Of a stretch of 35,521 bases of DNA, positions 1-7,351 are shown piece after piece. The number at the start of each line of letters is the position of its first letter. The stretch's first letter is position 1. Location: assembly GCF_018619185.1 (NCBI RefSeq), contig NZ_JAAXYC010000053.1, forward strand, positions 1-35,521, in the 5' to 3' direction. Position numbers and translations under genes: made by a program. The DNA is from Streptomyces sp. McG3 (GTDB lineage Bacteria; Actinomycetota; Actinomycetes; Streptomycetales; Streptomycetaceae). The notes beneath the pieces were generated by a model. It was not told where the DNA came from and searched no databases. It saw nothing but the letters and a program-made list of their open reading frames with translations.

Positions 1-127
1 GTTCGGGGGCGGGTCCCCGGGCAGGGATGGGTTTCCGGTCGGGTTCACAGCGATGCGTCTCCCTGTGCGCGCCGGTGGGCGGCGCGCCGTCGTGGGTGCC
101 CGGGTGAAAGTCACCGGGGCGGTGGCG

Positions 128-155
128 TTGTCCTCGGGTCGTCCGGATGTATAGC
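128..155 (+). promoter_or_regulatory. Candidate promoter of the hydroxyproline operon
   Basis: A TTGTCC hexamer (128-133) is followed after 16 bases by TATAGC (150-155), a plausible sigma-70-like -35/-10 pair. The predicted start of transcription, near 162, falls inside the operator-like repeat that begins at 160. Repression by a bound regulator would therefore be expected. The assignment rests on spacing and hexamer similarity only. Confidence 0.4.
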
Positions 156-159
156 CTAA

Positions 160-182
160 GCAATGGCATGTGACATTGCACT
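160..182 (+). promoter_or_regulatory. Operator-like site A (hyp operon)
   Basis: TGTGACATTGCACT (169-182) matches the TGTG-N6-CACA motif that recurs upstream of gntR, the peptide transporter and the collagenase. An overlapping inverted repeat GCAATG-N8-CATTGC (160-179) is also present. The site lies just upstream of the ribosome binding site AAGGAG (183-188) of the first gene, a position suited to repression. The FCD-type GntR protein encoded at 7352-8062 is the obvious candidate to bind it; that link is inferred. Confidence 0.65.
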
Positions 183-193
183 AAGGAGCGGCC

Positions 194-1354
194 ATGAAAG
201 TCGTCGTCGTCGGAGCGGGCATCGTGGGCGCCGCGTGCGCGTTCCACGCCGCCGCGGCGGGGCTCGACGTCACGGTCCTCGACCGTGGTCCCGTCGGCGC
301 GGGCACGACCAGCCGGGGGGAGGGCAACATCCTCCTCTCCGACAAGGAGCCCGGCCCCGAACTGGAGCTGGCCCGGCTCAGCCGTGACCTCTGGGACGAG
401 GCCGGCGAGGAACTCGGACCGGAGACCGTCGAGTTCGAGACCAAGGGCGGCCTCGTCGTCGCGAGCACACCCGACGCCCTCACCGCCCTGCACGCGTTCG
501 CCGCGCGCCAGGAGGCGTCCGGCGTCCGCACCGAGGCCGTCGAACGCGTCCGCGACCTCGAACCCCATAGCGCGCCCGGCCTCTCCGGCGGCGTCCACTA
601 CCCGCAGGACGCCCAGGTGCAGCCCGTTCTCGCGGCGGCCGCACTGCTGCGTGCCGCGGTCCGGCACGGGGCCCGGACGCACACCGGCGAGGCCGCGGCC
701 GCGGTCACCGGGGCCGACGGCAGGATCACCGGAGTGCGCACCGCCGACGGCACGTTGCTGCCCGCCGATGCCGTGGTCAATGCCGCGGGCACCTGGGGCG
801 GCGAGGTCGGCCGCCGCCTCGGCGCGCCGGTCGAGATCCTGCCCCGCCGGGGCTTCGTCCTCGTCACCGAGCCGCTGCCGCCGATGATCCGGCACAAGGT
901 CTACTCCGCCGACTACGTGGCCAACGTCGCCTCCAGCGACGAGGGTCTGGAGACTTCGTGCGTCGTCGAGGGCACCCGCGCGGGCACGATCCTGATCGGC
1001 GCCAGCCGCGAACGCGTCGGCTTCGACACCTCGATGAACCCGTCCGTGGTGGCCACGCTCGCCGCCCAGGCCTGCCGCCTCTTCCCGTTCCTGCGCGGCG
1101 TCCACCTGATCCGCGCCTACCGCGGCTTCCGGCCGTACTGCCCGGATCATCTGCCGGTCATCGGCCCCGACCCCCGCGTCCCCGGCGTCGTCCACGCGTG
1201 CGGCCACGAGGGCGCCGGGATCGGCCTCGCCCCCGGGACCGGCGCCCTGGTCACCGCCCAGCTCCTCGGCCGCCCGTGGCGCGGCGCCGATCCGGCCGCC
1301 CACACCGGCCTCCTGCCCGACCGATTCCTCACCCCCGGAGGTGTGCCCAAGTGA
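194..1354 (+). CDS. D-hydroxyproline dehydrogenase, FAD (DAO-family) subunit
   Basis: The 386-residue protein is a DAO-family FAD oxidoreductase. It opens with an N-terminal Rossmann motif (G7-x-G9-x-x-G12) and D30 at the end of the second strand. The C-terminal part contains the RGFRPYCPDHLPVIGP-type segment common in glycine/D-amino-acid oxidases. In hydroxyproline degraders this subunit pairs with a small [2Fe-2S] protein and a FAD/NAD protein to oxidise cis-4-hydroxy-D-proline to 1-pyrroline-4-hydroxy-2-carboxylate. Exactly those two partners follow here in the same operon. The ATG is preceded by AAGGAG at 183-188. It overlaps the next gene by 4 bases. Single-gene alternatives such as sarcosine oxidase or an opine/octopine oxidase beta subunit share this fold; the deaminase and epimerase downstream favour hydroxyproline. 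Confidence 0.82.
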   Translation: MKVVVVGAGIVGAACAFHAAAAGLDVTVLDRGPVGAGTTSRGEGNILLSDKEPGPELELARLSRDLWDEAGEELGPETVEFETKGGLVVASTPDALTALHAFAARQEASGVRTEAVERVRDLEPHSAPGLSGGVHYPQDAQVQPVLAAAALLRAAVRHGARTHTGEAAAAVTGADGRITGVRTADGTLLPADAVVNAAGTWGGEVGRRLGAPVEILPRRGFVLVTEPLPPMIRHKVYSADYVANVASSDEGLETSCVVEGTRAGTILIGASRERVGFDTSMNPSVVATLAAQACRLFPFLRGVHLIRAYRGFRPYCPDHLPVIGPDPRVPGVVHACGHEGAGIGLAPGTGALVTAQLLGRPWRGADPAAHTGLLPDRFLTPGGVPK

Positions 1355-1614
1355 CCGCAGTGAACGCGTTCACGGTGGACGGCGAACCGTTGCCGTTCGT
1401 ACCGGGACAGACCCTGGCCGCCGCGCTCGTCGCCTCGGGCCGGGTCGCCTGGCGGACCACCCGGGACGGTGGACGGCCCCGGGGGATCTTCTGCGGGATC
1501 GGCGTCTGTTACGACTGCCTGGTGACCGTCGACGGAACGGGCGGGCAGCGCGCCTGCCTGGTGCAGGCCCGCGCGGACATGGCCGTCACGACCGGGGAGG
1601 CCGACGATGAGTGA
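1351..1614 (+). CDS. D-hydroxyproline dehydrogenase, small [2Fe-2S] subunit
   Basis: The product has 87 residues and resembles HcnA/opine-oxidase-type ferredoxin-like subunits. The cluster ligands are visible as C48-x4-C53-x2-C56-x12-C69, the plant-type [2Fe-2S] pattern. It would carry electrons between the two flavoproteins encoded on either side. The GTG start at 1351 overlaps the preceding stop (GTGA) and has GGAGGTG just upstream, so translation is coupled. A second GTG at 1360 is possible but has worse spacing. The 3' end overlaps the next gene by 8 bases. Confidence 0.82.
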   Translation: MTAVNAFTVDGEPLPFVPGQTLAAALVASGRVAWRTTRDGGRPRGIFCGIGVCYDCLVTVDGTGGQRACLVQARADMAVTTGEADDE

Positions 1615-3130
1615 GCCCCGCGACACCGGGATGACGGGTGAGCCCCGTGACCTCGGGATGACGGGTGAGCCCCGTGACCCCGTGGCGCCGAGTGAGCCCC
1701 GTGACCTCGTGGTGGTGGGCGCGGGCCCGGCCGGCATGGCAGCCACCGCCACCGCCCTGGACGGCGGGCTGCGGGTCGTTCTCGTCGATTCGGGCGCCGC
1801 CCCGGGCGGCCAGTTCTGGCGCCACCCCCCGCTCTTCGCGCGGGAGGCCCTTCCGACCGCCGATCTGCACCACGGGCTGAGCACCTACCGGGCGCTGTGC
1901 GCCACCCTCTCCGCCCATGAGCGCACCGGACGGCTCACGCTGCTGCTGAACCACCATGTGTGGACCACGGCCCGCGACGAGGACGGCTTCACCGTCCACG
2001 CCGTGGACCGCGGACGGGCGCCCGAGGAGCGGGCCGTCGTGCTGCGCGCACCGGCCCTGCTGGTGGCGACCGGCGCCTACGACCGCCAACTCCCGTTCCC
2101 CGGCTGGGACCTGCCCGGTGTGCTCACCGCCGGCGGGCTCCAGTCGCTGCTCAAGGGCGGGGGAGTCGTCGCCGGCCGCCGGGTGGTCCTCGGCGGCACG
2201 GGCCCCTTCCTGCTGCCGGTCGCCGCCGCCCTCGCCGCACGCGGGGCGGAGGTCGTCGCCGTGTGCGAGGCGGCGGCGCCCTCGGCCTGGCTGCGCCACC
2301 CCGCGGCCCTGCTCCGCAACCCCGCCAAGTGGGCCGAGGGCGCCCGGTACGCGGGCACCCTCGCCCGGCACCGCGTCCCGGTCCGCACCCGCACCGCGAT
2401 CATCGGCGCGGAAGGAGCGCGGGGGCGGGTCGCCGTCGTGCGCACCGCCTCCCTGGACGCCGACGGGCGCCCGCTCCCGGGCACCGGGCGCCGGATCGAG
2501 GCCGACACCGTGGGCGTCGGCTGGGGCTTCGTCCCCCAGCTCGACCTGCTCCTCCCGCTCGGCTGCGACCTCGCCGACGCGGGCGACGGCACCATGGCCG
2601 CCGCCGTCGACGACGGACAGCGCACCACGGTGCCCGGGCTGTACACGGCGGGCGAGACCTGCGGTGTGGGCGGGGCCGCGCTCGCGGTGAGCGAGGGTCG
2701 CCTCGCCGCCGTCTCGGTGCTCACCGACCTCGCCGCCCCCGGCCGGCCCGGCATCCGCCGCCCGGCCGCGGAGCACCGGGCGGTGGCCCGGCACCGCGCC
2801 TTCGCCCGGGCGATGGCACAGGCACACCCCCTGCCCCCGGCCTGGCCCGCGTGGCTGACCGACGACACACCGGTCTGCCGGTGCGAAGAGGTCACCGCGG
2901 GGGCGGTCCGGTCCGCCCGCGCCGACGAGGCGGCAGCCGACCACCGGCAGGTCAAACAGCTGACCAGAGCCGGCATGGGCTGGTGCCAGGGCCGCATGTG
3001 CGGTCCGGCCGTCCACTGCCTCGTCTCCGCCCGCGACCAGCCGTACGCCCCCGCCGAGCGGCTGATCGCGACCCCCGTCACCCTCGGTGCGCTCGCCGAT
3101 TCCGTCGAGCCCGCTTCCGACCACATCTGA
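1607..3130 (+). CDS. D-hydroxyproline dehydrogenase, FAD/NAD-binding subunit
   Basis: This 507-residue protein is a pyridine nucleotide-disulfide oxidoreductase of the HcnB/opine oxidase alpha type. The FAD Rossmann motif GAGPAG starts near residue 38 and a second nucleotide site (GGTGP) lies near residue 194. A C-terminal BFD-like [2Fe-2S] domain has ligands C424, C426, C460 and C465. It is the third subunit of the dehydrogenase. The ATG at 1607 has GGGGAGG upstream and overlaps the previous gene by 8 bases. The first 34 residues are unusual: a nine-residue unit (GMTGEPRDL and variants) repeated in tandem before the Rossmann strand begins. In-frame ATGs at 1631 and 1658 inside the repeat could serve as later starts. 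Confidence 0.82.
   Translation: MSEPRDTGMTGEPRDLGMTGEPRDPVAPSEPRDLVVVGAGPAGMAATATALDGGLRVVLVDSGAAPGGQFWRHPPLFAREALPTADLHHGLSTYRALCATLSAHERTGRLTLLLNHHVWTTARDEDGFTVHAVDRGRAPEERAVVLRAPALLVATGAYDRQLPFPGWDLPGVLTAGGLQSLLKGGGVVAGRRVVLGGTGPFLLPVAAALAARGAEVVAVCEAAAPSAWLRHPAALLRNPAKWAEGARYAGTLARHRVPVRTRTAIIGAEGARGRVAVVRTASLDADGRPLPGTGRRIEADTVGVGWGFVPQLDLLLPLGCDLADAGDGTMAAAVDDGQRTTVPGLYTAGETCGVGGAALAVSEGRLAAVSVLTDLAAPGRPGIRRPAAEHRAVARHRAFARAMAQAHPLPPAWPAWLTDDTPVCRCEEVTAGAVRSARADEAAADHRQVKQLTRAGMGWCQGRMCGPAVHCLVSARDQPYAPAERLIATPVTLGALADSVEPASDHI
1610..1708 (+). repeat. 27-bp in-frame tandem repeat at a gene start
   Basis: The core GAGCCCCGTGAC recurs every 27 bases at 1613 (one mismatch), 1640, 1667 and 1694. 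The two central units (1628-1654 and 1655-1681) are nearly identical. Because 27 is a multiple of three, the array encodes a nine-residue repeat and leaves the reading frame intact. It adds an N-terminal extension to the FAD/NAD subunit with no obvious role in its fold. Confidence 0.85.
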
Positions 3131-3139
3131 GGAGTTCCC

Positions 3140-4054
3140 ATGGACCTGGACCGCACCTCCCTGCCCACCCGCATGCCCTGGCACGGCGTCATCGTCGCGA
3201 CGAGCCTCCCGTTCGGCCCGGACCTCGCCGTCGACCACGGCGCCTACGGGGACAACGTCGCCTGGCTCGCCGAACAAGGCCTGCACGGCGTCGCCCCGAA
3301 CGGCTCGCTGGGCGAATACCAGACCCTGACGTACGAAGAGCGCGACCGCGTCGTGGAGACCGCCGTCGCGAACGCCCCCGAGGGCTTCACCGTGATGCCG
3401 GGCGTCGGAGCGTACGGCGCGATCGAGGCGAGGCGGCACGCGCGGTTCGCCAAGGACGCCGGCTGCCAGGCCGTCATGTGCCTGCCGCCCAACGCCTACC
3501 GGGCCGACGACCGTGCCGTCCTGGAGCACTACGCGATGGTCGCCTCCGCCGGACTCCCCGTCACCGCCTACAACAACCCCATCGACACCAAGGTCGACCT
3601 GCGCCCGGAGCTGCTGGCCAAGCTGCACGCCGAAGGGTTCATCGTGGGCGTGAAGGAGTTCTCCGGCGACGTCCGCCGCTGCTACGCCATCAACGAACTC
3701 GCCCCCGGACTCGACCTGATCATCGGCACCGACGACACCGTCCTGGAAGTCGGCGTCGCCGGCGCCAAGGGCTGGGTCGCCGGCTACCCCCAGGTCTTCC
3801 CGCGCGCCTGCCTCGACCTCTACAACGCCTCGCTGGCCGGCGACCTCGACACCGCGCTCCCCCTCTACCGGCAGCTCCACTCCGTACTGCGCTGGGACAG
3901 CAGGACCGAGTTCGTCCAGGCGATCAAGCTCGGCCAGGACATGATCGGCCGGACCGGCGGCATCTGCCGTCCGCCCCGGCAGACCCTGGACCCGGAGACC
4001 GAGGCCGTCGTCCGCGCGGCCACCCAGGCCCTCATCGACGCCGGGGTGAACTGA
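3140..4054 (+). CDS. 1-Pyrroline-4-hydroxy-2-carboxylate deaminase (DHDPS/NAL superfamily)
   Basis: The 304-residue protein has the DHDPS/N-acetylneuraminate lyase TIM-barrel fold. The Schiff-base lysine is K172 in GVKEFSGD and the conserved tyrosine is Y144 in TAYNNP. The N-terminal GSLGEY segment corresponds to the family's GTTGE substrate-carboxylate loop. In hydroxyproline pathways this enzyme deaminates and dehydrates the dehydrogenase product to alpha-ketoglutarate semialdehyde and ammonia. It follows the dehydrogenase genes after 9 bases and has AGGAG before its ATG. A true dapA is unlikely given the gene context and the divergent substrate loop. Other DHDPS-type aldolases remain formally possible. 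Confidence 0.82.
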   Translation: MDLDRTSLPTRMPWHGVIVATSLPFGPDLAVDHGAYGDNVAWLAEQGLHGVAPNGSLGEYQTLTYEERDRVVETAVANAPEGFTVMPGVGAYGAIEARRHARFAKDAGCQAVMCLPPNAYRADDRAVLEHYAMVASAGLPVTAYNNPIDTKVDLRPELLAKLHAEGFIVGVKEFSGDVRRCYAINELAPGLDLIIGTDDTVLEVGVAGAKGWVAGYPQVFPRACLDLYNASLAGDLDTALPLYRQLHSVLRWDSRTEFVQAIKLGQDMIGRTGGICRPPRQTLDPETEAVVRAATQALIDAGVN

Positions 4055-4055
4055 C

Positions 4056-5057
4056 GTGCGTTCCACGGTCTGTTACCACGCGGTCGACTCGCACACCGAG
4101 GGCATGCCGACCCGGGTCGTCACCGGCGGGGTGGGGGTCCTGCCGGGCGCGACGATGGCCGAGCGACGGCAGCGGTTCCTGGGGGAGCGCGACGGACTGC
4201 GCACCCTGCTCATGTGCGAGCCGCGCGGGCACGGGGCCATGTCCGGAGCGATCCTCCAGCCCCCGACCCGGCCGGACGCCGACTTCGGCGTGCTGTTCAT
4301 CGAGGTCTCCGGCTGTCTGCCCATGTGCGGCCACGGCACCATCGGCGTGGCGACGGTCCTCGTGGAGACGGGCATGGTCGAGGCGGTCGAACCGGAGACC
4401 CTCATCCGCCTCGACACCCCCGCCGGCCTCGTCACGGCCCGGGTCGCCGTGCGCGACGGCCGCGCCGAGTCCGTCACCCTGGAGAACGTCGCCTCCTACA
4501 GCCACGCGCTGGACCAGGTCGTCGAGGTCGAGGGCTTCGGCCCGGTCCGCTACGACATGGCGTACGGCGGCAACTTCTACGCCATCGTGCGCACCGAGGA
4601 CCTCGGCATCCCCTTCGACCGGGCGGAGAAGGGGCGGCTGCTCGACGCGGGTCTGGCCGTCATGGGGGCGATCAACGAGCGGAACCCGGTGGTCCATCCG
4701 GAGAACCCCGCGATCGACGTCTGCCACCACGTCTATCTGGAGGCGCCCGGCTCGACCGCCGAGCACTCGCGGCACGCCATGGCCATCCACCCCGGCTGGT
4801 TCGACCGCTCGCCCTGCGGGACGGGAACCAGTGCCCGGATGGCCCAACTGCACGCGCGGGGACAGCTGAGGACCGGGCAGGACTTCGTCAACGAGTCCTT
4901 CATCGGCTCCCGCTTCACGGGCCGGATCCTGGCGGAGACCACGGTCGGCGGCAGGCCCGCCGTCCTGCCGTCCGTCACCGGCCGCGCCTGGATCACCGGG
5001 ACCGCGCAGTACCTGCTCGACCCCACGGACCCCTATCCGACGGGATTCACCGTATGA
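4056..5057 (+). CDS. 4-Hydroxyproline 2-epimerase (proline racemase family)
   Basis: The protein has 333 residues, the usual length for the proline racemase family. Both catalytic cysteines are present: C91 in MCGHGTIG and C254 in DRSPCGTGTSA. A Cys/Cys pair supports two-base racemisation or epimerisation and argues against the dehydratase subgroup, where the second cysteine is replaced. The expected reaction is trans-4-hydroxy-L-proline to cis-4-hydroxy-D-proline, the substrate of the dehydrogenase encoded upstream. The GTG start lies one base after the previous stop, and the 3' end overlaps the next gene by 4 bases (ATGA). Proline racemase activity cannot be excluded from sequence alone, but the operon favours hydroxyproline. 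Confidence 0.83.
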   Translation: MRSTVCYHAVDSHTEGMPTRVVTGGVGVLPGATMAERRQRFLGERDGLRTLLMCEPRGHGAMSGAILQPPTRPDADFGVLFIEVSGCLPMCGHGTIGVATVLVETGMVEAVEPETLIRLDTPAGLVTARVAVRDGRAESVTLENVASYSHALDQVVEVEGFGPVRYDMAYGGNFYAIVRTEDLGIPFDRAEKGRLLDAGLAVMGAINERNPVVHPENPAIDVCHHVYLEAPGSTAEHSRHAMAIHPGWFDRSPCGTGTSARMAQLHARGQLRTGQDFVNESFIGSRFTGRILAETTVGGRPAVLPSVTGRAWITGTAQYLLDPTDPYPTGFTV

Positions 5058-6220
5058 CCGCCGATCCGTACACCGGGCCGACCGGAACGGCGAACACCGT
5101 GCCGACCGACACGGCACCTACGTACACCGCGCCGATCGACACGGCACTTACGTACACCGGGCCGATCGACACGGCACCTCCGTACACCGCGCCGATCGAC
5201 ACGGTCGACTGGCACACCGGGGGCGAACCGTTCCGCATCGTGCCCGTATCCCCGCCGGCCGTGACCGGGCACGGGCTCACCGTCGCCGAGCGCCGGACGG
5301 CCGCCATGGCCGACGCCGGGGTGCAGTGGACCCGGGCCCTGCTGTGCGGCGAACCGCGCGGCCACGCCGACATGTACGGGGCCTTCCTGGTGCCGGCCGA
5401 CGACGCCGGGGCCCACCTCGGCGCCCTCTTCTGGCACAAGGACGGCTTCTCCACGGCCTGCGGGCACGGCACGATCGCCCTCGGCGCCTGGGCGGTCGCC
5501 ACCGGCCTGGTCCCGGCGCCGGCCGACGGCACGACGGACGTCGTCATCGACGTCCCCTCCGGCCGCGTCACGGCGAGCGTGCGCACGGCCGGCGGCCGGG
5601 TCGCGGACGTGACGTTCGTCAACGTCCCCGGCCATGTCCACGCGCGCGGTGTCGAGGTGGCCACCTCGCAGGGCACCGTCACCGTCGACATCGCCTACGG
5701 CGGCGCCATGTACGCGGTGCTCCCGGCGTACCGGCTCGGCCTGCGGGTCCGGCCGCGGGACGTCACCGCGCTCGTCGCGGCAGGCCGCGAGATCCGCGAC
5801 GCGCTGAACGCCTCCCACGCCGCCGAACACCCCGAGGACGCCCGGCTGTCCGGCGTCTACGGGACCGTGTTCACCGAGGAGGCCGGCGCCCCGGTCGAAC
5901 GGCCCGACGGCACCTGGCTGCTGCACCACCGCAATGTCACGGTGTTCGCGGACGGCCAGGTCGACCGCTCGCCGTGCGGCTCGGGCACCGCGGCCCGGGT
6001 GGCACTCCTCGCCGACGCCGGGGAACTGCGCCTCGGCGACGAGCTGAGGCACGAGTCGGTGGTGGGCTCCGTATTCCGCGCCCGGATCGAGCGGTCCACC
6101 ACGGTCCACGGCCGCCCCGCGGTCGTCCCGGCCGTGACGGGAACCGCGTACGCCACCGGAACGAGCCGCTTCACCGTCGATCCCGACGACACCCTCGTAC
6201 CCGGGTTCGTGCTGCGATGA
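5054..6220 (+). CDS. Second proline-racemase-family enzyme, possibly 3-hydroxyproline specific
   Basis: This 388-residue paralogue keeps both catalytic cysteines, C136 in STACGHGTIALG and C308 in DRSPCGSGTAAR. It is about 45 residues longer than its neighbour, entirely at the N terminus. The extension contains three 10-residue tandem repeats (DTAPTYTAPI type) before the family's opening motif (VDWHTGG, compare AVDSHTEG next door). The ATG overlaps the previous stop and the 3' end overlaps the following reductase gene by 4 bases. Pairing with an ornithine-cyclodeaminase-family reductase recalls the trans-3-hydroxyproline route (dehydratase plus pyrroline-2-carboxylate reductase). The Cys/Cys pair, however, suggests an epimerase or racemase. 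Substrate therefore remains open. Confidence 0.72.
   Translation: MTADPYTGPTGTANTVPTDTAPTYTAPIDTALTYTGPIDTAPPYTAPIDTVDWHTGGEPFRIVPVSPPAVTGHGLTVAERRTAAMADAGVQWTRALLCGEPRGHADMYGAFLVPADDAGAHLGALFWHKDGFSTACGHGTIALGAWAVATGLVPAPADGTTDVVIDVPSGRVTASVRTAGGRVADVTFVNVPGHVHARGVEVATSQGTVTVDIAYGGAMYAVLPAYRLGLRVRPRDVTALVAAGREIRDALNASHAAEHPEDARLSGVYGTVFTEEAGAPVERPDGTWLLHHRNVTVFADGQVDRSPCGSGTAARVALLADAGELRLGDELRHESVVGSVFRARIERSTTVHGRPAVVPAVTGTAYATGTSRFTVDPDDTLVPGFVLR
5108..5197 (+). repeat. 30-bp in-frame tandem repeat at a gene start
   Basis: Three units of 30 bases (5108-5137, 5138-5167, 5168-5197) encode the 10-residue repeat DTA(P/L)(T/P)YT(A/G)PI. A partial fourth copy runs into the conserved start of the racemase domain. 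Units differ at only a few bases, which implies recent duplication. Unit length is a multiple of three, so copy number can vary without breaking the gene. Confidence 0.85.
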
Positions 6221-7176
6221 CGGTGACGCTCGACGCCGCGGACGTGTTCGCGCTCGGTCCGGCCGGCGCCGTCGCCGCGATCCGGGAGGCGCTGGCCGGG
6301 GGGCTCGATCCGGAAGGCGACGTACCGCGGACGGTCGTACCGCTGGCCCACGGGCAGGGGCTGCTCATGCCCTCCGAGCACGGCGGCCGGTACGGAGTGA
6401 AGGTCGCCACCGTCGCGCCCGGCAACGCCGCGCGCGGAATGCGGAGGATCAACGCCACGTATCTGCTGCACGACAGCGCGACCCTGACACCGGTGGCCCT
6501 GCTGGACGGGGTGGCGCTGACGACCCTGCGCACCCCCGCCGTCTCGGTCGCGGCCGGTCTGGACCGGCTGCGCGCGCTGGCCGACGGGGGTGGAGGGCTG
6601 CGCCTGGTGGTCTTCGGCGCGGGCCCCCAGGCGGAGGGCCATGTCGCCGCCGTACGAGCGCATGCTCCGGTGGCCGACGTCACGGTCGTCACCCGGCGCG
6701 GGGGGCCCGTGCCCGGCTGGGCGGACCGGCGCCTGGCGGCGGACGGCGGGGGAGCGGCGGCCGCTGTGCGGCGCGCGGACGTCGTCGTCACCGCGACGTC
6801 CGCGCGCGAACCGGTGGTCGACGGGCGGCTGGTGCGCGACGGCGCGGTGGTGCTGGCGGTCGGCTCGCACGAACCGGACGCGCGGGAGCTCGACAGCGTG
6901 CTGATGGGCCGTGCCACCGTCCTGGTGGAGAGCCGCGCGACCGCCCTCCGCGAGGCGGGCGACGTCATCATGGCGATCCACGAGGGCGCGCTGGCCCCGG
7001 ACGGCCTCGTGACCCTGGCGGACCTGAACGGCTCATGGGGGGACGTCCCGGCCGGCCGGCCGCTGGTCGTGAAGACGTGCGGGATGGGCTGGCAGGACCT
7101 GGTGGTCGCCGTCGCGGCCCACCGGCGCAAGGAGCGCGAGGAGCGGAAGGAGGGCACGCCGGGGCAGCGGAGCTGA
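6217..7176 (+). CDS. Ornithine cyclodeaminase/mu-crystallin family, probable pyrroline-2-carboxylate reductase
   Basis: The 319-residue protein belongs to the ornithine cyclodeaminase/mu-crystallin family. A NAD(P)-binding motif (VVFGAGPQAEGH) sits near residue 134. The substrate segment YGVKVATV and the C-terminal DLNGSWGDVPAGRPLVVKT are also recognisable. Members in hydroxyproline clusters reduce 1-pyrroline-2-carboxylate to L-proline, the second step of trans-3-hydroxyproline breakdown. They can also act on pyrroline intermediates formed from D-proline. It is the last gene of the operon and starts at an ATG overlapping the previous stop. True ornithine cyclodeaminase or an alanine/ectoine-type dehydrogenase cannot be ruled out. 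Confidence 0.72.
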   Translation: MTVTLDAADVFALGPAGAVAAIREALAGGLDPEGDVPRTVVPLAHGQGLLMPSEHGGRYGVKVATVAPGNAARGMRRINATYLLHDSATLTPVALLDGVALTTLRTPAVSVAAGLDRLRALADGGGGLRLVVFGAGPQAEGHVAAVRAHAPVADVTVVTRRGGPVPGWADRRLAADGGGAAAAVRRADVVVTATSAREPVVDGRLVRDGAVVLAVGSHEPDARELDSVLMGRATVLVESRATALREAGDVIMAIHEGALAPDGLVTLADLNGSWGDVPAGRPLVVKTCGMGWQDLVVAVAAHRRKEREERKEGTPGQRS

Positions 7177-7319
7177 GTGTCCGCCGGCCCCGGACCGCAT
7201 CCGTACCCCTGGCGAGCCGCTACGCCAACGCGCTCCGCCCCGCACGGACTTCGGTGTCACGACATACCGCCCCGCGCGGACTCCGGTCCCGACGCGCGCC
7301 GCTTCGAGCCGACTTCGGC

Positions 7320-7335
7320 GCCGACACGCGTCGGC
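7320..7335. terminator. Possible weak hairpin between convergent genes
   Basis: GCCGAC (7320-7325), a four-base loop and GTCGGC (7330-7335) form a 6-bp stem between the end of the hyp operon and the 3' end of gntR. There is no T-tract, so it is only a candidate. The rest of 7177-7351 shows imperfect repeats of a CGGACTTCGG-like unit and no gene. Confidence 0.3.
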
Positions 7336-7351
7336 CCGCACGCACTTCGCG

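Noticed and set aside
1586..4066. An 826-codon open frame on the minus strand opposite the hyp operon
   Set aside because: It has no domain or motif and lies opposite three well-supported genes; such frames are a by-product of high GC at third codon positions.
1610..5197. Short repeats near 1610-1708 and 5108-5197 considered as CRISPR
   Set aside because: Units are contiguous with no spacers and lie in frame inside coding regions.
5054..6220. Firm call as trans-3-hydroxyproline dehydratase
   Set aside because: The second catalytic cysteine (C308) is present, whereas known dehydratases of this family replace it.
7177..7351. Small ORFs between the hyp operon and gntR
   Set aside because: They lack ribosome sites and conserved features and consist of imperfect repeats.
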